A DNA stretch of 64,000 bases from contig NC_083344.1 of assembly GCF_019175385.1 (NCBI RefSeq), positions 23,934,231-23,998,230 on the forward strand, in the 5' to 3' direction. The notes under the pieces are model-generated. The model ran no database searches. It was not told the origin of the DNA and was given only the letters and a program-made list of their open reading frames with translations. The position numbers were made by a program, and so were the translations under genes. This stretch comes from Lycium barbarum. Its lineage: Eukaryota > Streptophyta > Magnoliopsida > Solanales > Solanaceae. Below are positions 1 through 8,451 of this stretch, piece by piece. How positions within the stretch are numbered: the stretch's first letter is position 1; every line of letters begins with the position of its first letter.

Positions 1-28
1 TACACATACACATATATATGTATTTATG

Positions 29-34
<6 letters not shown>

Positions 35-72
<38 letters not shown>
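35..72. repeat. (TA)n microsatellite in G LTR
   Basis: Uninterrupted alternating TA of about 38 bases. The related LTRs of C and H carry long TA runs too. Confidence 0.9.
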
Positions 73-76
<4 letters not shown>

Positions 77-92
77 GCATGAATATGATAAG

Positions 93-97
93 AGGAC
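93..97. repeat. Target site duplication of A, left copy
   Basis: AGGAC directly before A's 5' LTR. The identical pentamer follows A's 3' LTR at 12107-12111, which fixes both borders of the element. Confidence 0.9.
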
Positions 98-2890
98 GGT
101 TATACCCCGTATTTTATACATCGAGTTATTCACTGGGGAATCGACGTGAGATAGAAACCTCGGATTTTTAATTTCTAAACTAGAACTAATCGGCTATAAA
201 TTTTACTTAGTATAAATGTTATTGGAGATTAGGAATTACTTAATTGTGGTGTTAAGTAAAAATTTGTGACAATAATGAGTCAACAAGAGCATCAACGTCC
301 AAGGTAAAAGGATGACTCAAAGTCATCTAAAATAAGGCTAATGGAAGACATACAAATGTGCAAATAAATGTTGATTCATCCACTACATTTTCAATATATT
401 GTGGACAATTAAATTGGAATAAATATGCATGTTACATTCGGCCATAGGACTGAAAAATTAGAGGAGGAAAAAGTTGAAGCCTACAATTGAATATTTGGGC
501 ATCCACTACTTTATGAAAGTATACATTATTTTAGGAGGACATAACATGGTGGAGGGATCACTTCACATTAAATATTGCTCATCCATCTTGGCATGATTAC
601 AATAGACAAAGGGTGTTGTGTGAATCATTCAACACACAAGAGATTGTCTTGTAAAACAATTGAAAAGAAAGAAGAAAGGAAACAAAGATGAAAAATCAGC
701 CAACACACTTAGCCGAAAGTTGTGAGAAAAATATTGAGTTTTGGTGTAAAGTTAATGGAGTGAATCATGGTCATGATGGATCATGTGTTGTGTCCAACTT
801 GTAGGAATTATAGTGAACCAAATAATAACTAAGGAAATCATAAAATACATTCATTTCAACTACACAACACAAAGGAAGAAAAACCTATATCTACAGAGAG
901 AAGCATTCGGCCACCTTGGCTGATTTTGAGCCCTTTGAGTCTTGATCCAAAAATGATTTTCCAAGGTGTTTCAAACCTTTAGAAGGTCCCTAAAACGTGA
1001 AGATAGTCTTTGGAGCAACAAGAAGCATTTTCATCTCAAGTCACCAACTCTAGCCAAGTAGAGAAGTCAAGTTGTCAAGGTAAGATCTAACTTTCTTTTT
1101 CATGCATTAAGGGTGATGCAGATGAGTAGATATAAGTTGTATGTATGAAATAAGGTGTGATGATGTTGGAACATGATAGTAACCATGAGGTTATATGTGT
1201 TTATGGTTGTAACTTGAAGAACATGAATCGCATGCATAAAATCATGAATGTTGGCGTTGGAATGTTGTTGTGACCGAGGGGACTGTTTTGGTGGAATTAA
1301 TGAACTAATTTTCTTTAATAAATATGGTTTTTACTATCATAGATCTCATGGTAAAAAAAATGAAAATAATTGGAAGGTTAAAGGTGAAGTTATGTTAGTA
1401 TGAAAATGATTGAATCTATGATTTTATGTGAAGTGATGTTGAAGCATGTTGAAACCGTTTGTGGACTGTTTTGTGAGGAAGTTAGTGAACTGTATTTACA
1501 TGATATTTTGATTGTTATTATCATGAAATTTATGATGGAATGAAGGTTTTTAATGGTTGGAGTTGAAAGTAAAGTCGTTTGTGAGTTGTTGTAAGAATTG
1601 TAGAAATGACGATGTAGCTTAGTTGCGTATGAATTGATGTTGTACTTGTCGTGTGGATAGCTGGCCATAACCTACTGAAATTATATGAAAATAAGACATG
1701 AAATAATGTGTAAGAATCATATGTGGTTTGCTTAATATGTTCGTAAACGTTTGCAAGAATTCCGAACATTGTTTAGGGACTGTTTTGGCCATGTTGTTGG
1801 ACTGTTTTGGATATGTTGTGGTAATGGACAGTTTTATACTTGTTGTTTTCATCAAGTTGGAAAACATAATTATAGTTAAGAGTATACATCATGTTGTCAT
1901 AGTGGTTGGGCTGTTATAGAATCTTTTCGACGAAATAATATGACTATAGATTAACAAGAATAAATTGGATGTGTCATAATCGCATGTACACTATTATCTA
2001 GCGTTGTAAGGTGCAGGCTGTTTTGACACGTTGTTGTTATTGAACTTGGAAGATTAATGATAATTAAGATTATGCTTTGTATTGTATGTTGGATGGGCTG
2101 TTATAAGTTGTTACATGCAAACGTTAAGGCTACGAACTATTAGAAGTAACTTGAGAATGTAGTAGCCGTATGTGAATCGTTATTGCATGTTGTGAATGTG
2201 GGCTGTTTGGAATATTGTGTGGGCTGTCCGGATTGATATTGAACATATAATTATTGATGTTGGGCTGGTTATATGTACTTGGTTTGGATACAAGAGTAAA
2301 CGTCGCCTAAACATCTAGAAGGGAGTTACTAACGTTAGAATACGTTTTGAATCTCCCCGTAACTTAAACGTAGTTGTTGGCATCTTAATATAGGTTGAAG
2401 TATAATTGGGCAGCGTATACATATTGTGTGACGAATAAACACTAAAGGTATGTGAAGCTAACCCTTCTTTCTTTTTGGCATGATCGTTGTGAAATGAATA
2501 TACGATATATATACGATTCCAAAGGAAACTCCTATTCCTAGAGCCACTAGGATGGCTATTGATTTTTGATTCCCATAACTTATGTTTTGATTCATCTATA
2601 TTAATATGTACACATGATTTCAAAGATTCATTTTGATATAATCCACAGGGACATCCGAAAGGTATATGAGATGATTATTATTTGAAATTGCGAACGATGG
2701 TTCGTGTTGACTATTCCATTGAGTCCTTAAAAACAATTTTGAATTGCATATAGTTTCTCACTACTCTGCTCGTGTAAATCTCAATATATCTTTCACCGAG
2801 TCCCGGGCCGGGTATGTTATCGTGCACACTGTATTGTTCGCCGAGTCCCTCATTAAAGGGCCGGGTACAATATATATATATGTATATTCT

Positions 2891-2980
2891 GAAGTTATGT
2901 TGTGTTATGAAGTTATGCTGTGATATGAAGTTATGCTGTGTTACGGAGTTATGCTGTGTTACGGAGATATGCTGTGTTAC
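2891..2980 (+). repeat. 18-bp tandem repeat, five units, in A 5' LTR
   Basis: Five consecutive units of the form GAAGTTATGCTGTGTTAC, with small changes, and a further related unit near 3001. The same array is at 11247-11336 in the 3' LTR. B's LTR has looser copies of GTTATGCTGTGTTA. Because 18 is divisible by three, one frame encodes a repeated KLCCVT-like hexapeptide; this is probably a by-product. Confidence 0.85.
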
Positions 2981-3205
2981 GGAGATATATATAATATTCT
3001 GAAGTTATGCTGTGTTATGGCGCCAGAGACGGGGTGGCGACCATGTTCACCGAGTCCCATACTGGGGCCGGATATGATATATGATATTGACATGCATGAT
3101 TTATGTTTCGAAAGCAAGTACTTGGTATTCTGGTTATTGTACTCATTTTCTATACTTCTTATTTCAATTATGATCCCGTTTTCTGTATTTCATGCTCTAC
3201 ATGCT

Positions 3206-3297
3206 CAGTACATATTCCGTACTGACCCCCTTTCTTCGGGGGGCTGCGTTTCATGCCCGCAGGTGCAGACATTCGCTTTGGTGATCCGACATCTTAA
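3206..3297 (+). promoter_or_regulatory. Double hairpin plus short MPAG ORF, A 5' LTR
   Basis: CAGTAC (3206-3211) pairs with GTACTG (3219-3224), and CCCCC (3226-3230) with GGGGG (3238-3242). An ATG at 3253 then opens a 14-residue ORF, MPAGADIRFGDPTS, stopping at 3297. Equivalents are in the LTRs of B, C, D, E, F, H and I. The location, 450-550 bp before the LTR 3' end, would lie in the transcribed leader if transcription starts upstream in the LTR. Function unknown. Confidence 0.6.
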
Positions 3298-3754
3298 GAT
3301 TTCCCCTCTGCTATTTGGAGAACTCCATTGTTCCAGAGTCTAGAATTTGGTACAAATCCTTCTCGGATATATATTTATATGCCTACGTGGACTAAGGGTA
3401 CGACGGGGCCCTGTCCCGTCATATGTTACGTTACCGTTGATACTCTTAGAGGTATGTGGACATATGTGTGGGTTGTGTATGGGTTCTGTTCAGCTGTGTC
3501 TATACAATGTGCTGTGGTATGATGTTCGTATATGATGGCGGCCTTGTCGGCTTGCATATGATATTATTATATGATGGCAGCCTTGTCGGCTTGCACTTAT
3601 ATGAATATTTATGTGACAGTTCTGAGACCATGATTTGGTCGTTATAAGATCCATATTTTGTTTGCTGTGAAAAGAACACATAGCTAAAGAACATGTATAC
3701 GGGTGTCCAGGTCGGGCACTAGTCACGGCCTACGGGGTTGGGTCGTGACAAAAG

Positions 3755-3770
3755 TGGTATCAGAGCAGTT
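3755..3770 (+). other. A primer binding site
   Basis: TGGTATCAGAGCAGTT starts four bases after the LTR. TGGTATCAGAGC is the usual plant retrotransposon site complementary to the 3' end of initiator-Met tRNA and primes minus-strand DNA synthesis. Confidence 0.9.
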
Positions 3771-3820
3771 CATCCTCGGAGTGTCTACAGACCGTGTCTA
3801 GTAGAGTCTTGTTTATCGGT

Positions 3821-3836
3821 GTGTTGTGCACCACAT
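3821..3836 (+). promoter_or_regulatory. A leader hairpin with GTGCAC loop (candidate dimerisation site)
   Basis: GTGT and ACAT can form a short stem around the self-complementary loop GTGCAC, about 50 bases after the primer site. The surrounding leader (roughly 3775-3910) is closely similar in B, C and D. A self-complementary loop in this place resembles a retroviral dimer-initiation hairpin; this is inference only. Confidence 0.5.
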
Positions 3837-3910
3837 CTATAAACAGGAAGCTACATGATATTTAGAATGTCATCTTTCCTTCTTATCTTAGATCGTGCGA
3901 TAGAGCCCAG

Positions 3911-5213
3911 CCATAGGAAATGAAATTCCTTATACTAACCTTTGATTTCAGCTGAAGAACGACATCGACAGAAGGAAGCGATTGACGATATTGGAAATTA
4001 CAAAGTACACAGGTATGTAACGGTACGAAAGAGGCATGCCGGATAAGGTAAGAATATTTAAATATGATTGAAATGTAAAATTGGAGGATGAAAGAGAAGG
4101 TGGGTAGGAAAGTATAACAGAATAGATCGTTAAAGGATCAGATACGTCTCGAGGTGCAATATGTGAGGTAAGTCCCCACACCTTTATGCCTGTCACTTGA
4201 AGTTGGGAGCCCTGTGTGGCTATGATACGATATGATATATGTGTATATATGTTTGTCCTGTGAGGCATTGTTGGTATTTCCTGCGTGCAGGTTTGAGATA
4301 ATAAGAAATACAGAGGAAACTCTGCCAAAAGTTTCCTAGAAATAAAAAGAGAATGAGATGTAGGTTTGTAATACGTCCTGAAAGGTTCTGTCAGTAGTAA
4401 TGACAGGATTTGACTAAGTTGCGAGTACGGTTGACCTCGAGAAATAAGTTAACTGCTGAATAGATGGTAATAGTAATTATGAGGTCAAGATCAATATGGT
4501 AAAAAAAAAAAAGGAAATGTTAAGACAATTTGGAAGGGCTTGTGATAATAAAAGATTAATCAGAAAGGGTAAAAAGGGTTAAGTACGCCTACTCCACAGA
4601 GTGTAATTAAACCGTAATAAGAATTGTGAATAAGATTAAAAAGTGTTGCGCTAGGGGATCGAATACGAACATGGTATAATAAGGAGGATTGTTATGAAAA
4701 AAAGTAAAGCCTAGTGAGGAAGTGGCCAAAGACATGACGTGATCCGTGTGACTAGAATATAAAGGTAAGTGTAAAACGGAAAAGCGAGCTATAGTACAAA
4801 TAAGAAAGACTTATCAAGTTCTGTAGGGAAAGTTTAAAATAAAGGGTACACAATAACGAAAATGATAGCAAGTACGAGAAAAGGAAGAGTAATTGAAAGG
4901 GAGGAAATAAGAAGAAAGCGAGATGACAGTATAGCAATAGGTTATGACATGTCCAGCCGAGAAAACGAGTATTATAAGTGACAGAACTATGAAAGGCCAG
5001 GTTATAGGAAGAGGAGTAATGGGGTAGAATGAGTGCTAGAAAATGACTGATATGATAAGAATAGACGTGGAGGAACAAATACGCTCTGAAAATGAGAAAA
5101 AGATTATGCGGAAGTAATGTGTTCCGAAGGATACAGAGGTAGCATAAGATTCCTCGTGTACCGAATAAAGATAGACATAAACGGGAGAAATGATAAGGGA
5201 ATTCTAAAGGAAG
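3911..5213 (+). other. Purine-rich non-coding filler where A's gag should be
   Basis: No Gag capsid, zinc knuckle or protease motif is visible in any sense frame. The first part (about 4190-4325) resembles the 3' untranslated region of D and the LTR end of B: a TGTGAGGCATTGTTGGTATT-like block followed by GAGGAAACTCTGCC. The remainder to 5213 is strongly A/G-rich on the sense strand and dense in stops. pol begins at the junction. The segment replaces about 1.5 kb of expected gag-protease, suggesting recombination between element RNAs or an internal rearrangement. Confidence 0.75.
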
Positions 5214-6600
5214 ATGGTTAGAAAGGGGTATATTTATCATCTGGTACGGGTACATGACCTGAAGGCAGAGGCGCCGACTTTTCAGTCAGTGCCGGTAGTT
5301 AGTGAGTTTCCTGATGTATTCCCAGATGAACTCCCAGGCCTTCCTCCTGAGAGTGAGATGGAATTCGCTATAGACGTATTACCAGACACTCAGCCCATAT
5401 CTATTCCTCCTTATAGAATGGCACCTGCGGAACTGAAAGAACTGAAGGAGCAACTGAAAGATTTATTAGAAAAGGGTTTCGTAAGGCCCAGTATATCACC
5501 TTGGGGAGCACTGGTATTATTTGTAAAGAATAAGGATGGGTCGCTGCGAATGTGTATTGATTATAAGCAGCTGAATAATGTAACAATAAAGAACAAGTAT
5601 CCCCTCCCCAGGATCAATGATTTATTTGACCAGTTGCAAGGTGCTAAGTGTTTCTCGAAGATAGACTTGCGGTTAGGTTATCACCAGGTGATGGTAAAGG
5701 AGGCAGACATTCCAAAGACTGCATTCAGGACCCGATACGGGCATTACAAATTTAAAGTGATGTCCTTTGGATTGACCAATGCTCCAGCGGTATTTATGGA
5801 TCTGATGAACAGAGTGTTCAAGCCATTTCTTGACCTGTTCGTAATTGTATTCATTGATGATATTCTGGTTTATTCACGATCAGAAGAGGAGCATGCAGAT
5901 CATTTGAGAACGGTACTTGGGGTGCTTCAGCAACAAAAATTGTATGCTAAGTTCTCTAAATGTGAATTCTGGTTGACTTCAATAGCATTCTTGGGGCATA
6001 TTATTGGAGATGATGGCGTTCGGGTAGATACGCAGAAGATTGAGGCGGTGAATACTTGGCCTAGACCTACGACACCTACTGAAGTACGCAGCTTTCTGGG
6101 GCTAGCAGGGTATTACAGAAGGTTCGTAGAGAAGTTTGCCTCAATATCAACGCCTTTAACGAGGCTAACCCAGAAGGCAGCTAAGTTCCAGTGGACCGAC
6201 GCTTGTGAGCGGAGTTTCCAGTTGCTGAATGATAAGTTGACTACGACCCCAGTTCTAACCCTTCCTGAGGGACCGGATGACTATGTCATTCATTGTGATG
6301 CTTTCGGTGTTGGAATAGGTTGTGTGCTGATGCAGCATGGCAAAGTTATAGCGTATGCCTCCCGACAGCTCAGAAATCACGAATGAAATTATCCGACCCA
6401 TGACCTGGAATTAGCAGCGGTGATTCATGCTCTAAAAATATGGAGACATTATTTATATGGTGTGCATGTGGACATTTATACAGATCATAAGAGTCTCCAG
6501 TACATCTTTAAGCAGAAGGAGCTGAATCTGCGGCACAGGCGGTGGCTAGAGTTGCTGAAGGACTATGATGTTGACATTCTATACCACCCAAGGAAAGCAA

Positions 6601-6796
6601 ATGTTGTAGCAGATGCACTCAGTCGAAGATCCATGGGTAGTTTGGCGGACGTACAAACAGAGCAGAAGGAGATAGTCCGTGAAATTCGCCGGAGATAGTC
6701 CGTGAAATGTTGTAGCAGATGCACTCAGTCGAAGATCCATGGGTAGTTTGGCGGACGTACAAACAGAGCAGAAGGAGATAGTCCGTGAAATTCGCC
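6601..6796 (+). repeat. 106-bp-offset tandem duplication in A pol
   Basis: 6601-6690 recurs almost exactly at 6707-6796. The 16-base joint (6691-6706, GGAGATAGTCCGTGAA) is itself a copy of 6669-6684. An offset of 106 is not a multiple of three, so the downstream frame is shifted. Confidence 0.95.
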
Positions 6797-8415
6797 AGTT
6801 AGCTAATTTGGGAGTCCATTTGGCTGATTCTGAAAATGGTAGGGTTTCTGTTCGGGGAGTTGCTGAGTCTTCTATCATAGAAGAGATAAAGAGACACCAG
6901 TACGAGGACCATATTCTTGTACGTTATAGGGATGCAGCTCTTCAGAAGGAAGAGACCCCATTTAAGGTTTCACCTAACGGGGTACTGCGATACAACGATA
7001 GATTATGTGTACCTGGGGTTGCAGGATTACGACAACAAGTAATGGGAGAGGCACACTGTGCCCGCTATTCTATTCATCCAGGGTCAAAGAAGATGTATCA
7101 TGACCTCAGATGCTTGTATTGGTGGGATGGAATGAAAAAGGATGTAGCAGAGTTTGTTGCCCAGTGTCCGAATTGTCAGCAGGTTAAGGTCGAGCACCAG
7201 AAGCCTGGAGGATTATTACAGGAGATGGAGATTCCGACCTGAAAGTGGGAGGTGATCAATATGGACTTCGTCATAGGTTTACCTCGCACTCTGCGAAAAT
7301 ATGACTCTATTTGGGTCATCGTTGATAGGTTGACAAAGTCAGCCCATTTCCTTCCAGTCAGGACTACATATTCAGCTGACGATTATGCCAGGTTGTACCT
7401 TAAGGAGATAGTGAGACTTCACGGGGTTCCCATAACTATTATTTCTGATAGAGGAGCCCAGTTCACAGCTAACTTCTAGAGATCCTTCCAGGAGGGATTG
7501 GGGACACAAGTGAGTCTCAGCACGGCGTTTCACCCTCAGACTGACGGACAGGCCGAGCGTACTATTCAGACACTACAAGACATGTTACGGGCCTGTGTTA
7601 TGGATTTCCGGGGTAGCTGGGATGATCATTTGCCACTTATTGAGTTTGCCTATAATAACAGCTACCATTCGAGTATCCAGATGGCACCGTATGAGGCCTT
7701 GTATTGGAGGAAGTGCAGATCACCTATTGGTTGGTTTGATGTTGGCGAGACCAAGTTGATAGGCCCAGATATGATTCAGCAGGCTATTGATAAAGTTAAT
7801 CTTATCCAGGAAAGATTACTAGCAGCCCAGAGTCGGCAGAAATCATATGCAGATAATCGGCGTCGACATTTAGAATTTCAGGTTGGTGACTGGGTGTTCC
7901 TAAAAGTGTCTCCCATGAAAGGTGTCATGAGATTTTGCAGGAAAGGGAAGCTAAGCCCGAGATATATTGGACCTTATCAGATTGTCCGTAGAGTAGGCCA
8001 GGTTGCCTACGAGTTAGACCTACCGGCTGATTTGGAAGCAGTGCATCCAGTCTTTCACGTGTCAATGCTTCGCAAATGTATAGGCGATCCTTCCATGGTA
8101 TTTCCCGTAGATGATGTCCAAGTGACAGAGGAATTGTCCTATGAGGAGCAGCTTATAGCCATACTTGATCGGCAGGTTAGGAGGTTACGGACTAAGGACG
8201 TGGCTTCCGTCAAAATATTATGGCGAAACAACAACAGGGAAGAGATGACTTGGGAAGCCGAGGAGGAGATGAAAGACAAGTATCCTTACTTGTTCTCTAC
8301 GCCTACAGGTAACTTAAACTCCTCACTTGATTATATTGATTGTCCGATAAGACTGTATGTTATAACGATAAGGGAGACGCCCCAAAATTTCTATAGGACC
8401 TTACTGGACCAATTC

Positions 8416-8435
8416 AACATTCGAGGACGAATGTT
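8416..8435. promoter_or_regulatory. A inverted repeat before polypurine tract
   Basis: AACATTCGAGGACGAATGTT is a perfect 8-bp inverted repeat with a 4-base centre. The same repeat precedes the polypurine tract in B, C, D, G and H. Confidence 0.85.
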
Positions 8436-8436
8436 C

Positions 8437-8451
8437 TAAAGGGGGGGAGAA
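8437..8451 (+). other. A polypurine tract
   Basis: TAAAGGGGGGGAGAA directly before the 3' LTR; the expected primer for plus-strand DNA synthesis. Confidence 0.88.

Larger units (their letters stand above)
1..97 (-). mobile_element. G 3' LTR, fragment left of insert A
   Basis: Read on the minus strand this piece continues the LTR interrupted at 12107. The bases next to the junction (CTCTTATCATATTCATGCAT in sense) match the corresponding part of element C's LTR near 15150-15170, a related family. It contains a (TA)n run at about 35-72. The last five bases (93-97, AGGAC) are one copy of the target duplication made by insertion of A. The rest of the LTR lies left of the window. Confidence 0.8.
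98..3750 (+). repeat. A 5' LTR
   Basis: Direct repeat of 8452-12106. The 3' copy starts TGTTAGACCCC; here the first bases read GGTTATACCCC, so the terminal T is mutated. It ends GGGTCGTGACA at 3750, directly before the primer site. U3 is AT-rich with no gene. The last 900 bp carry an 18-bp tandem repeat, the double hairpin, a short ORF, and two copies of the CCTTGTCGGCTTG motif (3537-3555 and 3576-3594). Confidence 0.92.
5214..8439 (+). pseudogene. A pol: RT, RNase H, integrase, chromodomain, broken
   Basis: The region starts [15 protein letters not shown], equivalent to the linker between protease and RT, so protease is absent. RT shows SPWGA, LRMCIDY, FSKIDL and the catalytic FIDDIL. RNase H begins at YVIHCDAF. 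Integrase has the HHCC zinc site (AHCARYSIHPG to CPNCQQVK), [17 protein letters not shown] and EFAYNNS (D, D, E present), then GPYQIVRR and a chromodomain (LDRQVRRLRTK, REEMTWEAEEE). Lesions: TGA at 6384, a 106-bp duplication frameshift near 6690-6706, TGA at 7240 and TAG at 7477 (both at Trp codons). The frame ends at 8439, running through the inverted repeat at 8416. Confidence 0.93.

Noticed and set aside
1390..2623. Several 60-100-codon frames repeated at 9746-10979
   Set aside because: They occur in both LTRs of A only because the LTRs are duplicates. They show no domain, and the copies differ without regard to codon position.
2814..3002. A Cys-rich KLCCVT repeat peptide that could look like a small secreted protein
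   Set aside because: It is the in-frame reading of the 18-bp tandem array; no signal peptide or conserved start was found.
3755..3770. A possible tRNA gene fragment at the primer sites
   Set aside because: Only the stretch complementary to the tRNA 3' end is present; there is no cloverleaf. It is a primer binding site.
4752..5255. A 167-codon minus-strand frame in A's filler
   Set aside because: It runs opposite a purine-rich sense strand, so a pyrimidine-rich antisense frame avoids stops by composition. The product is a low-complexity Leu/Phe/Ser/Tyr string with no motif, and it overlaps the start of pol.
5214..8439. Integrated plant pararetrovirus instead of a retrotransposon
   Set aside because: LTRs, target duplications, integrase and a chromodomain are all present, and no movement-protein or coat motif was seen.
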